Source of the DNA: Streptosporangiaceae bacterium
Lineage (GTDB): Bacteria; Actinomycetota; Actinomycetes; Streptosporangiales; Streptosporangiaceae
Assembly (NCBI GenBank): GCA_025964715.1
Contig: JAOPYH010000236.1
Span: forward strand, 1 to 64,000
Direction: 5' to 3'
Length of the DNA stretch: 64,000 nt
A program made the position numbers and the translations under genes. The notes beneath the pieces are model-generated. The model was not told where the DNA came from. It saw only the letters and a list, made by a program, of their open reading frames with translations, and did not search any database. Shown here piece by piece: positions 39,659 through 49,077 of this stretch (its first letter is position 1; each line of letters opens with the position of its first letter).

Positions 39659-41146
39659 TCATGGCCATACCGATCGGCCGGGGCCTTCGGCCAGCGCGAA
39701 TCGCGCGGCGTCCTCGAGCCCGTCCGCACTCCGCACACCTTCGGGAGCCGCCCATCCCGCACCCGCCGTGGTCAGGAGCACCGAACGCACCCCGGCGGTA
39801 CGGACCGCGGGCAGGTCCGTGCCGGCGTCGCCGACCAGCACGCACTCGTGCGGCCGAACGCTCAGGTCCGCGGCGGCCCTCTCCACCGCGCCGGGCCCGC
39901 GCTCGTCGCACGCGCAGTCCTCTGGCGTCCCGTAGGGGCACACCTGCCAGGTGTCGAACGGGCCGAGCACCCTGGCGAGCCGCCGCTCGGCCTCCGCCCC
40001 GTAGTTCGCGAAATGTGATGACCGGACGGACACCGAGCCGACCCGGACGCCCCGCGCCCGGAGCAGGTCCAGCGCCTCCCGCGCCCCGGCAGACGGCACG
40101 ACCCGGGCGTCTCCGCGGTGGCCCCGGGCGAGCGTGCCGTACAGGTCGAACAACACCGCCCGTGCGGGGCCCGGCCACGGACGGGCGCCGCGGCAGGTCC
40201 AACGCCCTCGGGCCCAGTGCCAGACGGCCGCCGGCGGGATCACGAGGCTGGTCACGGCCATGGCCGCGACCTCGCGGGCGTCCCGTGGCCCGGGCCTGAT
40301 CCGTGCCGCCGCGAACTCGGCGATCCCGGTCAGCGCCGCCGCCGCGGTGAGGCCGGACCACCTCCGTCTTCCGCAGAGGGCCAGCGCGCCGGCGCCGAGC
40401 CCGGCCGCGGTGATCGCCAGATGCCGGTGCCGGCGGCCCGCCGGGCTGTCCGCCCGGGCCCGCCAGTCAGGCCCGTGCAGGGCCGTCATGAGAGCGTCGT
40501 CCGCATTGCCGGCCTGTGCCCTGACGCTGACCCACGGGGACGCCGGCCGCACGGGATGGACCGTGTGCCGCGCGCCGATCTCCAGCCGCCATCCGTCCGC
40601 GAGGAGCCGTAGCGCCAGGTCCGCGTCCTCACGGAAGGCGCGCCGGAACCGTTCGTCGAACCCGCCGGCCTCGACGAGGGCTTCGCGGCGGTAGGCCATG
40701 TCGGCGGTCGCCCAGCGGGCCCGGGCCAGTCCGGCTGTGACCCGTTCCCAGTCGGTCGGACGCCGTCCGGCCGGCAGCGGGACCGTGATGCGGCCCTGCA
40801 CACCGGCCACAGGGGGCGGCCGCTCGGCCAGGTCGGCGGCCAGTTCGGCCCGCCAGCCGGGCCCTACCCGCACGTCGTCGTCCAGGAACGCCACCCAGGG
40901 CGTGCGGGTGCGCCGCCAGCCGAGGTTGCGGGCGGCCGCGGGGCCGCGGCCGCCGGAGACGACGACCTGCACCTCTGTCAGGCCGGCCAGCCAGGGAGGC
41001 ACCTGGATCGGCGGACCACCGTCCGGGCGGTCGTCGACGAGCACGACGCGCTGCGGCACCGGCCCTCCCGCCGCCGCGAGGGCCTGCAGGCATGCCGTCA
41101 GGCAGGGCCGGGAGAGCGTCGGGATGACGACCGAATAACGAATCAT
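39659..41146 (-). CDS. GT2 glycosyltransferase fused to a HAD-family (GmhB-like) domain
   Basis: A 495-residue two-domain protein. Residues 1-230 are a GT-A glycosyltransferase (YSVVIPTLSRPCLTACLQAL, VVLVDDRPDGG, AFLDDDVRVGPGW). A hydrophobic middle part (about 235-320) has two or three probable membrane helices. Residues 335-495 are a HAD-IIIA-type domain: AVLFDLYGTLARG, SVRSSHFANYG, CPYGTPEDCACDERGPG and VLVGDAGTDLPAVRTAG. The Cys-rich loop before RGPG recalls the zinc site of GmhB, the heptose-1,7-bisphosphatase of the ADP-heptose pathway. The nucleophile motif is DLYGT rather than DxDGT, so the usual acid/base Asp is Tyr. Overlaps the carbamoyltransferase stop by 4 bp. Confidence 0.85.
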   Translation of the reverse strand: MIRYSVVIPTLSRPCLTACLQALAAAGGPVPQRVVLVDDRPDGGPPIQVPPWLAGLTEVQVVVSGGRGPAAARNLGWRRTRTPWVAFLDDDVRVGPGWRAELAADLAERPPPVAGVQGRITVPLPAGRRPTDWERVTAGLARARWATADMAYRREALVEAGGFDERFRRAFREDADLALRLLADGWRLEIGARHTVHPVRPASPWVSVRAQAGNADDALMTALHGPDWRARADSPAGRRHRHLAITAAGLGAGALALCGRRRWSGLTAAAALTGIAEFAAARIRPGPRDAREVAAMAVTSLVIPPAAVWHWARGRWTCRGARPWPGPARAVLFDLYGTLARGHRGDARVVPSAGAREALDLLRARGVRVGSVSVRSSHFANYGAEAERRLARVLGPFDTWQVCPYGTPEDCACDERGPGAVERAAADLSVRPHECVLVGDAGTDLPAVRTAGVRSVLLTTAGAGWAAPEGVRSADGLEDAARFALAEGPGRSVWP

Positions 41147-42795
41147 CGTCGCACCGTGAACGCTCCGATGGCCAGCAGATCGACGGGGCTGGAGCCGAAG
41201 CACTCCAGCGCGTCCCGGATGTCGTCGACCATCGGGCGTCCGGCGGTGTTGAGGCTCGTGTTCACCAGCACCGGGAGACCCGTACGCCGCTCGAAGGCGT
41301 CCAGCAGCCGCGTGACCAGCGGCTGCTCCACGGGATTGACGGTCTGCACCCGTGCGGTGCCGTCCACGTGGACCACGGCCGGGATGCGGTCGCGCCATCG
41401 GGGCGTCACGTCGTGCACGAACAGCATGTACGGGCTCGGCAGCGGCCCCCGCCCGAAGATCTCGCCGGCGCGGTCGAGCCGCACCATCGGCGCCACCGGG
41501 CGGAACCGCTCGCGGCCCTTGACCTCGTTGAGCCGGTCGAGATTGGCGCGCCGGCCGGGATGCGCCAGCAGCGACCGGTGTCCGAGTGCGCGTGGGCCGA
41601 ACTCGCTGCGGCCCTGGAACCAGGCGACGATCCCGTCGGCGGCGAGGACCTCGCCCGCCTGCTCGGCCACGTCGGCAGGGCGCTCGAAACGCACTCGTGC
41701 CCGGCGCAGCGCCACTTCGATGGCGCGGTCGTCGAAGCCCCTGCCCAGGTCGGCTCCGTTCATGGACCACGCGGGGTCGCCTGCCTCGGCGGCCAGGTGC
41801 AGCGCGGCGCCGAGCGCGGTGCCGGCGTCCCCGGCGGCCGGTTGCACCCACACGTCCTCGAAGGGCCCGCAACGTGCCAGGAAGGTGTTGGCCACGCAGT
41901 TCAGGGCCGTGCCGCCGGCCATGACCAGTAGCCGGTCGCCGGTGCGCGCGTGGAGCCAGCGGGCGAGCTCCAGCAGGACCTCCTCGAGCCGCCGTTGCAC
42001 ACTGGCCGCGAGGTCGGCATGCGCCTGACCGAGACGGTGGCCGTCGCCGTCGCCGTCGTCCGCTCGGTCGCGCGGACACGCCGGCGCGAACTCGGACCAG
42101 TCGATCGGCTCGGTGACGAAGCCTCCGTGTTCGTCGGGTCGTACGGCCGCCCGCAGCCGGTCGAGATGGCGTGGCTCTCCGTACGACGCGAGCGCCATCA
42201 CCTTGTACTCGTCGCTGGAGCGCAGAAAGCCCAGGTGCGTGGTGAGCTCCTCGTACATCAGGCCCAGGGAGTGCGGCAGCTCCTGGCCGGCCAGGACCTC
42301 CAGGGCGCCGTCGGTGTAGCGGCCGGCCAGGTGCGAGTGCCGCTCGCCGCGGCCGTCGCAGACCAGAACGCTGCAGACCCGATCCCGGACGGCGAGCGCC
42401 GCCGAGGCGGCATGCGCGACATGGTGGGGTACGAACCGTACGCGCGCGGGGTCCAGGCCGGGCAGGACGTCGGCGAGGAAACGCGGCGCGTGATAGGCGA
42501 ACTCAGTGCGCAGCGGGTCCCATGGATCGTCGAGGCCGGACTCTGCCACCGGGAGCACCAGGGACGGGTCGTAGGAGAAGCCGACCAGATCCAGCCGGTC
42601 AGGGGACAACCCCGCCTGGTCGAGACACCACCGCGCCGCCCGGGCCGGCTGTTCCCACGCGGAGAACGGAACGGGCCGCTTTCCGTGCTTGCGGCGGCTG
42701 AAGCGTTCCTCTTCGGCGGCCGCCACGACCTGCCCGTCGATCACAAGGGCCGCTGCCGGATCGTGGAAGATCGCGTTGATACCGAGTATGTACAC
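41143..42795 (-). CDS. NodU/CmcH-family carbamoyltransferase
   Basis: A 550-residue O-carbamoyltransferase of the NodU/HypF/TobZ group, which transfers carbamoyl from carbamoyl phosphate, via carbamoyl-AMP, to a sugar or antibiotic hydroxyl. YILGINAIFHDPAAALV (2-18), PHHVAHAASAALAV (about 122-135, metal-binding His), VCDGRGERHSHL, LVMAGGTALNCVANTFLA (about 289-306), FQGRSEFGPRALGHRSLLA (about 397-415) and the C-terminal LPVLVNTSLNTAGRPMVD are all present. GTG at 42795 has a GAGGGGG site. It is the first gene of the leftward operon. The acceptor is probably the glycan built by the neighbouring transferases; this is inferred. Confidence 0.93.
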   Translation of the reverse strand: MYILGINAIFHDPAAALVIDGQVVAAAEEERFSRRKHGKRPVPFSAWEQPARAARWCLDQAGLSPDRLDLVGFSYDPSLVLPVAESGLDDPWDPLRTEFAYHAPRFLADVLPGLDPARVRFVPHHVAHAASAALAVRDRVCSVLVCDGRGERHSHLAGRYTDGALEVLAGQELPHSLGLMYEELTTHLGFLRSSDEYKVMALASYGEPRHLDRLRAAVRPDEHGGFVTEPIDWSEFAPACPRDRADDGDGDGHRLGQAHADLAASVQRRLEEVLLELARWLHARTGDRLLVMAGGTALNCVANTFLARCGPFEDVWVQPAAGDAGTALGAALHLAAEAGDPAWSMNGADLGRGFDDRAIEVALRRARVRFERPADVAEQAGEVLAADGIVAWFQGRSEFGPRALGHRSLLAHPGRRANLDRLNEVKGRERFRPVAPMVRLDRAGEIFGRGPLPSPYMLFVHDVTPRWRDRIPAVVHVDGTARVQTVNPVEQPLVTRLLDAFERRTGLPVLVNTSLNTAGRPMVDDIRDALECFGSSPVDLLAIGAFTVRR

Positions 42796-42930
42796 GAGAC
42801 GTCCCCCTCGTCCCGAATCGCCGCCGATCCGACGGGAACCGGCAGCGCTCTCGTCCTGCCCCACCAGTGGCCTGGCGAAACAAGGCGGCGGCCGGCGTGC
42901 GTCTCACCGGCTGCGGGGTAGGGGCTGCGC

Positions 42931-43824
42931 ATGCGGGTGCTGTTGACCGGCTGGTTCAGCTTCGTGCACGGCGAGGTCACGGCTGGGGACGCCCTGGCTC
43001 TGGCGGCCGTGCACGGGCGGCTCGTCCGCGCCGGGATCCCCTGTGAAACAGCGTGGAGCCCGGTGTTCCGGCCGGACGGGATGTCCCTCGACGACGCGCC
43101 GCCGAGCCGCTACAGCCACCTGGTCTTCGTCTGCGGACCTCTGCATGGGCCGTTGGTCAGCGAGTTGCACACGCGCTATGCCGCGTGCCGCCGGATCGCC
43201 GTCGGGGTGTCGGTCATCGATCCGGCGGACCCGGCCGTCCGCGGCTTCCACCTCGTGCTCGCCCGGGACGTGGCCGGGGACGTCCGCACAGGTGAGCGGG
43301 ACCTGGCGGCGGTGCCGGGCACGCGGGCCGTCCCGGTCGTCGGGGTGATCCTGACCGCGGGGCAGGGGGAGTACGGGCGGCGCCGCAGGCACGCGCTCGT
43401 GTCGGGGCGCCTGACCCGGTGGCTCCAGGGGCGTGACTGCGCCCGAGTTCCGCTGGACACGCGGTTGGACAGCGGCGACTGGCGGCTGTGCGCCACGCCG
43501 GACGCGTTCGCCTCCATCGTCGCCCGCCTCGATCTCGTCGTCACCACCCGGCTGCACGGCCTTGTGGTGGCACTGCGGCAAGGGGTGCCGGCCCTGGCCG
43601 TCGATCCGGTGGCCGGAGGCGGCAAGGTCACCGCGCAGGCGGCGGCCTGGGACTGGCCTGCCGTGCTCGGCGCGGACGACCTGGCCGGCGGCCGGGAGAC
43701 CGAGCTGCTGCGCGCCCGGTGGGACTGGTGCCTGTCGGAGCAGGGCCGCCGGGCGGCGCACGACCGCGCGGGGCGCGGGACCAGCCCGCTGCTCCGGGCC
43801 CTCGTGGAGGAACTGCGGAACTGA
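42931..43824 (+). CDS. polysaccharide pyruvyl transferase-family protein
   Basis: A 297-residue GT-B-like protein. VLLTGWFSFVHGEVTAGDAL (3-22) and the C-terminal DLVVTTRLHGLVVALRQGVP (about 203-222; RLHG motif) are the hallmarks of the polysaccharide pyruvyl transferase (CsaB/WcaK) family, which adds pyruvate ketals to sugars. A start codon ATG with GGGGTAGGGG upstream. It is the first gene of the rightward operon, divergent from the carbamoyltransferase over 135 bp, and separated by 226 bp from the next gene. It could decorate the same glycan. Confidence 0.8.
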   Translation: MRVLLTGWFSFVHGEVTAGDALALAAVHGRLVRAGIPCETAWSPVFRPDGMSLDDAPPSRYSHLVFVCGPLHGPLVSELHTRYAACRRIAVGVSVIDPADPAVRGFHLVLARDVAGDVRTGERDLAAVPGTRAVPVVGVILTAGQGEYGRRRRHALVSGRLTRWLQGRDCARVPLDTRLDSGDWRLCATPDAFASIVARLDLVVTTRLHGLVVALRQGVPALAVDPVAGGGKVTAQAAAWDWPAVLGADDLAGGRETELLRARWDWCLSEQGRRAAHDRAGRGTSPLLRALVEELRN

Positions 43825-43941
43825 CCCGTTCTCGGGTCATCGCGGCCGGGGCCGGCGAGGTGCAGCGCCCTTCGTGGGGTTTTGAGCTAGCGCCGTGCGG
43901 AAAGGGGTTTACTACGTGCTTTGCCCAAAAGGCATATCCCA

Positions 43942-43957
43942 CGCCCGATATCGGGCG
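43942..43957. repeat. 16-bp perfect palindrome ahead of the heptose genes
   Basis: CGCCCGATATCGGGCG is a perfect palindrome in the 226-bp gap between the pyruvyltransferase-like gene and the GT4 gene. The gap is otherwise non-coding, with an A/T-richer stretch at 43880-43935. The palindrome could be an operator for a promoter driving GT4-gmhA-hldE-SDR, or a loopless hairpin. Confidence 0.5.
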
Positions 43958-44050
43958 CGGCGCGGACCTGGGCCGGCCTCTCGGGGGAGCGGGGGACACA
44001 GGGTCCGTTCCGTGGCGGTCCATACGTTTCTCCGCGCCGAGGAGAGTCTA

Positions 44051-45316
44051 TTGATCATCCACATGGTTTCCGAACATGCCAGCCCGCTGGCGGCGCTGGG
44101 CGGGGCGGATGCCGGGGGGCAGAACGTCCACGTCGCGGCGCTGGCCACGGCGCTCGGCCGCCGCGGGCACGAGGTCACCGTTTACACCCGGCGCGACGGC
44201 GCGCTGGCCGGCCGGATAGCGCTGGGCCCGGGCGTCACCGTGGAGCACGTGGCCGTGGGCCCGTCCCGGCCGATCCCCAAGGACGAGCTGCTGCCCTACA
44301 TGAGCGACTTCGCCGGCCACCTCGGCCGCCGCTGGCGCACCGATCGGCCCGACATCGTGCACGGCCACTTCTGGATGAGCGGGCTCGCCGCACTCGCCGC
44401 CACCCGGGATCTGGCCCTCCCGGTCGTGCAGACGTTCCACGCGCTCGGCGTCGTGAAGCGCCGGCACCAGGCGGTCATGGATACGAGCCCGCCCGAGCGG
44501 GTCCGGCTGGAAGCCCAGATCGCCAGGCAGGTGGATCTGGTGATCGCCACCTGCACCGACGAAGTCCGTGAGCTCTGCGCGCTCGGGGTCCGGCGCGAGT
44601 CGGTGACCGTGGTGCCCTGCGGGGCCGACCTCGCGCGGTTCCGGCCGGACGGCCGCGCCGCGCCGCGCGGCGACCGGATGCGGATCCTCAGCGTCGGCCG
44701 TCTCGTGCCGCGCAAGGGTGTCGACACGGTCATCGAGGCCATGGCCGGCGTGCCGGGAGCCGAATGCGTCATCGCCGGAGGACCCGCCCCCGGCGAGCTG
44801 GAGCTGGATCCGGAGGTGCGCAGGCTGCGCCGGCTGGCCGAGGCCCACGGCGTCGCCGACCGCGTGGTCTTACTCGGGCGCGTCGAGCACGACGACGTTC
44901 CGGCGCTGATCCGCTCGGCCGAGGTCGTGGTGACCGTGCCCTGGTACGAGCCGTTCGGCATCGTGCCGGTGGAGGCGATGGCCTGCGGGAGGCCGGTGGT
45001 CGCGTCGGCCGTCGGAGGACATCTGGACACGATCGTCGACGAGGTGACGGGACTGCACGTCCCGCCGCGCGATCCCGTGGTGCTCGCCCGCGTGCTCCGC
45101 CGGCTGCTGGCGGACGGACGCCGCCGGACGGCCCTCGGCCGCGCCGCCGCCGAGGACGCGCACAGCCGTTACTCCTGGGACCGCATCGCCGCGCGCACCG
45201 AAGCGCTGTACGAGCGCATGATCGCCCCTGCCGCACCGCGGCCGGCGGCGGCGAAAGGGGAAGGTCATGACCGACGCACATCTCGCCCGGCTGGAAGTGG
45301 CATTGCGGCAGTTTGA
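44051..45316 (+). CDS. glycosyltransferase family 4
   Basis: A 421-residue GT-B enzyme of the GT4 family. IHMVSEHASPLAALGGADAG (about 3-22), GQNVHVAALATALGRRGHEV, DIVHGHFWMSGLAAL (about 101-115), the donor-site motif ILSVGRLVPRKGVDTVIEAM (about 214-233) and YEPFGIVPVEAMACGRPVVA (about 299-318, EX7E) are all present. The TTG at 44051 is chosen since GGAGAG precedes it; ATG at 44063 is the alternative. Its last 17 codons overlap gmhA in another frame. Likely uses ADP- or UDP/GDP-activated sugars of this locus. Confidence 0.92.
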   Translation: MIIHMVSEHASPLAALGGADAGGQNVHVAALATALGRRGHEVTVYTRRDGALAGRIALGPGVTVEHVAVGPSRPIPKDELLPYMSDFAGHLGRRWRTDRPDIVHGHFWMSGLAALAATRDLALPVVQTFHALGVVKRRHQAVMDTSPPERVRLEAQIARQVDLVIATCTDEVRELCALGVRRESVTVVPCGADLARFRPDGRAAPRGDRMRILSVGRLVPRKGVDTVIEAMAGVPGAECVIAGGPAPGELELDPEVRRLRRLAEAHGVADRVVLLGRVEHDDVPALIRSAEVVVTVPWYEPFGIVPVEAMACGRPVVASAVGGHLDTIVDEVTGLHVPPRDPVVLARVLRRLLADGRRRTALGRAAAEDAHSRYSWDRIAARTEALYERMIAPAAPRPAAAKGEGHDRRTSRPAGSGIAAV

Positions 45317-45851
45317 GCGGCAGGCGGCCACGGTCTCCGACTGGGGGCGGCGGCTCGCTGCGGTGCTCGAGGCCGGCGGGCGGTTACTCGCCTGCGGCAA
45401 CGGCGGCAGTGCCGCCCAGGCCCAGCACCTCACCGCCGAGCTGGTGGGCCGGTTCGAGGACGAGCGGCGCCCCTTCGCGGCGTTACCCCTGCACGCCGAC
45501 ACCTCGACGCTGACCGCGATCGTCAACGACTATGGCGTCGAGGAGCTGTTCGCCCGGCAGGTGCGCGCGCATGGCCGCCCCGGTGACGTACTCATCTGCC
45601 TGTCCACCAGCGGCGCCAGCCACAGCGTCATCGCCGCCGCCCGGGCCGCCGTCCGGATCGGCGTCGAGGCGTGGGCGCTCACCGGGCCGGGACCGAACGC
45701 GCTCGGCCGCGTCTGCGACGAGACGGTGACCGTGGACACCCCCATCACCTCGACAGTCCAGGAAGTGCATCTCGCGGCCATCCACATGCTCTGCGCGGCC
45801 GTGGATCGGTCCGTACGGGAGCCGGACCGCCGGGCGGTGGGGACGACATGA
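45267..45851 (+). CDS. gmhA: phosphoheptose isomerase (sedoheptulose-7-phosphate isomerase)
   Basis: A 194-residue SIS-domain protein that converts sedoheptulose 7-phosphate to D-glycero-D-manno-heptose 7-phosphate, the first step of the ADP-heptose pathway. RLLACGNGGSAAQAQHLTAE (39-58) has the phosphate-binding loop and H54/E58, matching the metal-binding His/Glu of GmhA. CLSTSGASHSVIAAARAA (about 111-128) and STVQEVHLAAIHMLC (about 163-177) with the catalytic Gln/His pair complete the site. Length equals that of GmhA. It overlaps GT4 and hldE. Confidence 0.93.
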   Translation: MTDAHLARLEVALRQFERQAATVSDWGRRLAAVLEAGGRLLACGNGGSAAQAQHLTAELVGRFEDERRPFAALPLHADTSTLTAIVNDYGVEELFARQVRAHGRPGDVLICLSTSGASHSVIAAARAAVRIGVEAWALTGPGPNALGRVCDETVTVDTPITSTVQEVHLAAIHMLCAAVDRSVREPDRRAVGTT

Positions 45852-47266
45852 GGCGGGGGCCACTGGTCGTCGTCGGCGACACGCTGCTCGACATCGACCT
45901 CAGCGGCACGGCCGAACGGCTGTGCCCCGACGCGCCCGTGCCGGTCGTCGGTGACGTGCGCGAAGACGCGAGGGCGGGGGGTGCCGGACTGGCCGCCACG
46001 CTGGCCGCCCGGCTGTCCGCGCAGGAGATCGTCCTCGTCACGGCACTGGCCGCCGACGAGTACGGAGATCGCCTGGTCAAGCTGCTCGCCGGTCAGGTTG
46101 AGCTCGTCTCCGTGCCGTTGCGGGGGGAGACCGTGCGCAAGACCCGGGTGCGGGCACTCGGGCGGTCGCTGCTCCGGATCGACCAGGGCGAGGGTCGAAT
46201 GGGGCCGGGGCAGGTTGGGGAGGAGGTGGCGGCGGCGCTGCGCCGAGCCGGAGCCGTGCTGGTGGCCGACTACGGCTTGGGCGTCGCCGCACACCCCGGT
46301 CTGCGCGGCCTGCTGGCCGGGCTGTCCCCTGATGTCCCGGTCGTGTACGACCCGCATCCGCGCGGTGCCGCACCTCCCTGCGGGGCGCGTCTCGTGACCC
46401 CGAACCGGGCCGAGGCGCGCGCCTTCGCCCCCGGTGGGACCGGTGCGTGCCCATCGCTGCGTCAGGCGGCCGCCGACGCCAGAGCGCTGGTGGAGATGTG
46501 GCAGGCGGTCGGCGTGGCCGTCACGCTCGGGGAGGGCGGCGCGCTGCTGTCCGTCGGCGAGGACGTGCCCTTCGTCGTGCCCGCGCCGGTCCTCGCGGCG
46601 GGGATGGACACCTGCGGCGCCGGTGACTGCTTCTCGGCCGTGGTCGCGCTCGCCCTGCGGGACGGACGCCTGCTCACGGAGGCGGTGACCGAAGGGGTCC
46701 ACCGCGCGTCGGAGTTCGTCGCCGCCGGGGGGGCCAGCGGCCCGAGCGGCTCGGCCGAGGGCCGCGACGCGCGCTCGGGACGGGAGTCCGGAGCGGACGC
46801 CTGGGAGGTCGTACACGAGGTCCGCGAGCGCGGTGGAAAGGTGGTCGCCACCGGCGGGTGCTTCGACCTCCTGCACGCCGGGCACGTCAGCCTGCTGTGC
46901 CAGGCGGGCGCCCTCGGTGACTGCCTGGTGGTCTGCCTGAACTCCGACACCTCGGTCCGGCGGCTCAAGGGTGCCGGGCGGCCGGTGGCGGGCGAGCAGG
47001 ACCGGGCCCGCGTGCTCGCCGCGCTGGACAGCGTCGACGCAGTGCTGATCTTCGACGACCGGACTCCCGCGAAGCTGCTGGACCGCCTGCGTCCGGACGT
47101 GTGGGTGAAGGGCGGTGACTACGCCCCCGCCGACCTGGTGGAGGCCGAGACGGTGCGCCGGTACGGCGGTGAGGTGGTCCTGGTGCCCTACCTCGGGGGC
47201 CGCTCCACCAGCCGGCTGGTCGAACGGGTGCGCGCGGGTGAGCCCGAAGGAGGTGAGGCGACATGA
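45848..47266 (+). CDS. hldE: bifunctional D-glycero-D-manno-heptose-7-phosphate kinase / heptose-1-phosphate nucleotidyltransferase
   Basis: A 472-residue two-domain protein arranged like E. coli HldE (477). Residues 1-290 are a PfkB kinase ([20 protein letters not shown]; the central DACGAGDCF-type motif [15 protein letters not shown] about 255-269). Residues 325-472 are a nucleotidyltransferase ([20 protein letters not shown] about 329-348, with [17 protein letters not shown] later). It phosphorylates heptose 7-phosphate at C1 and, after a phosphatase step, adds a nucleotide to give ADP-heptose. ATG at 45848 overlaps gmhA by 4 bp. The nucleotide (ADP or GDP) cannot be decided by eye. Confidence 0.92.
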   Translation: MRRGPLVVVGDTLLDIDLSGTAERLCPDAPVPVVGDVREDARAGGAGLAATLAARLSAQEIVLVTALAADEYGDRLVKLLAGQVELVSVPLRGETVRKTRVRALGRSLLRIDQGEGRMGPGQVGEEVAAALRRAGAVLVADYGLGVAAHPGLRGLLAGLSPDVPVVYDPHPRGAAPPCGARLVTPNRAEARAFAPGGTGACPSLRQAAADARALVEMWQAVGVAVTLGEGGALLSVGEDVPFVVPAPVLAAGMDTCGAGDCFSAVVALALRDGRLLTEAVTEGVHRASEFVAAGGASGPSGSAEGRDARSGRESGADAWEVVHEVRERGGKVVATGGCFDLLHAGHVSLLCQAGALGDCLVVCLNSDTSVRRLKGAGRPVAGEQDRARVLAALDSVDAVLIFDDRTPAKLLDRLRPDVWVKGGDYAPADLVEAETVRRYGGEVVLVPYLGGRSTSRLVERVRAGEPEGGEAT

Positions 47267-48243
47267 GATGGGACGACATCGGACATGCCGTGGTCACGGG
47301 TGGCGCGGGCTTTCTCGGCTCGCACCTGTGCGAGCGGCTGCTGGAACGCGGCGTCTCGGTGATCTGTATGGACAACTTCCTCACCGGCTCGCCGGGCAAC
47401 GTGGCGCACCTCATCGGGTGCCCGGAGTTCCGCGTGATCGAATGCGATCTCACGCAGTTCGTCCACGTACCCGGCGAGGTCGACCTGGTGCTGCACCTTG
47501 CGTCCGCGGCGTCCCCGGTCGACTACCTGAAGCTGCCGGTCGAGACGCTCAAGGTCGGCGGGCTCGGCACGCTGCACGCGCTCGGGCTGGCGCGCGAGAA
47601 ACGGGCACGGTTCGTGCTGGCCTCGACCAGTGAGGTCTACGGGGATCCACTCCGGCATCCGCAGCGCGAGGATTACTGGGGCAATGTCAACCCCGTGGGC
47701 CCGCGAAGTGTCTACGACGAGGCCAAACGCTATGCGGAGGCGCTCACGACCGCCTACCGCAACAGCCGGGGCGTGACCTCAGGGATCGTACGGATCTTCA
47801 ATACGTATGGGCCGCGGATCCGTCCCTACGACGGCAGGGCCGTCCCGACCTTCATCAGGCAGGCCCTCGCCGGTGAGCCGATCACCGTCGCCGGCGACGG
47901 CTCCCAGACACGATCGATCTGTTACGTCGACGACACGGTGTCCGGCATCCTGGCGCTGGCCCTCAGCGACCTGCCCGGGCCGGTGAACATCGGTAACCCG
48001 CACGAGGTCACCGTCCTCGAGCTCGCCGAGACCATCCGGGAGCTCGCGGGCTCCCGCTCCATGATCACCTTCGTGGAGCGGCCCGTGGACGACCCGAGCA
48101 TGCGATGTCCCGACACCACCCTGGCCAGGGAACGCCTCGGCTGGGAGCCTGCCGTGCCGACCGAGGACGGCCTCCGGCGCACCATCGCCTGGTTCACCGC
48201 CGAACTCGCCGGTGGGGACCGCGTCGGCACATCGGTCCCGTGA
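47263..48243 (+). CDS. NAD-dependent SDR epimerase/decarboxylase (UDP-glucuronate decarboxylase-like)
   Basis: A 326-residue extended [23 protein letters not shown] (9-28) binds [23 protein letters not shown] (about 118-137) and [11 protein letters not shown] (about 151-161; YxxxK) form the active site. The block [20 protein letters not shown] followed by [14 protein letters not shown] is the signature of UDP-xylose synthases (UXS), which decarboxylate UDP-glucuronate. It is less like HldD, the ADP-heptose 6-epimerase, which has a different layout. Translation is coupled to hldE by a 4-bp overlap; last gene of the operon. Confidence 0.88.
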   Translation: MRWDDIGHAVVTGGAGFLGSHLCERLLERGVSVICMDNFLTGSPGNVAHLIGCPEFRVIECDLTQFVHVPGEVDLVLHLASAASPVDYLKLPVETLKVGGLGTLHALGLAREKRARFVLASTSEVYGDPLRHPQREDYWGNVNPVGPRSVYDEAKRYAEALTTAYRNSRGVTSGIVRIFNTYGPRIRPYDGRAVPTFIRQALAGEPITVAGDGSQTRSICYVDDTVSGILALALSDLPGPVNIGNPHEVTVLELAETIRELAGSRSMITFVERPVDDPSMRCPDTTLARERLGWEPAVPTEDGLRRTIAWFTAELAGGDRVGTSVP

Positions 48244-48328
48244 GGACGTTCCGGAACGCATGATCCGGTGCGTGCGGGTACGCCGGGGAGAAGCCGCACC
48301 GAAAGGTCATGTGGCGACCAGGAGAAGC

Positions 48329-48913
<585 letters not shown>

Positions 48914-48915
48914 TC

Positions 48916-48929
48916 CGCCCGTACGGGCG
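48916..48929. terminator. short palindrome between convergent sigR-like gene and tRNA-Sec
   Basis: CGCCCGTACGGGCG is a perfect 14-bp palindrome placed 2 bp after the sigma-factor stop and 3 bp before the CCA end of the convergent tRNA-Sec gene. It may act as a terminator hairpin in both directions, though the loop would be tight and no U-tract is present. Confidence 0.45.
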
Positions 48930-48935
48930 TGGTGG

Positions 48936-49028
48936 CGGAGGCGGACGGGAATCGAACCCGCCTGACCGAGGTGCTCGGTCACACCGGTTTTGAAGACCGG
49001 GGGGGCCACCAGGCACCCGGACGCCTCC
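48936..49028 (-). tRNA. selC: tRNA-Sec (anticodon UCA)
   Basis: On the minus strand a 93-nt tRNA folds with acceptor GGAGGCG/CGCCTCC, a long variable arm (TGACCGAG pairing CTCGGTCA) and anticodon loop CTTCAAA with TCA read from 48993-48991. The T-arm contains GGTTCGATTCC. An encoded CCA follows the discriminator (to 48933). The extended acceptor and long variable arm distinguish it from ordinary tRNAs and fit the UGA-reading selenocysteine tRNA. It lies downstream of selA-selB in the same direction. Confidence 0.96.
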
Positions 49029-49077
49029 CCGGGCCGCGGCCGGCGGCCCAGACCGGCGACTTTACCGGCTCGCCCGC

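Noticed and set aside
48247-48280. SigR-type promoter in front of the sigma gene
   Set aside because: A GGAAC and a later GTA occur, but spacing is not the 18 bp of SigR promoters; only the CGTTCCGGAACG palindrome is certain.
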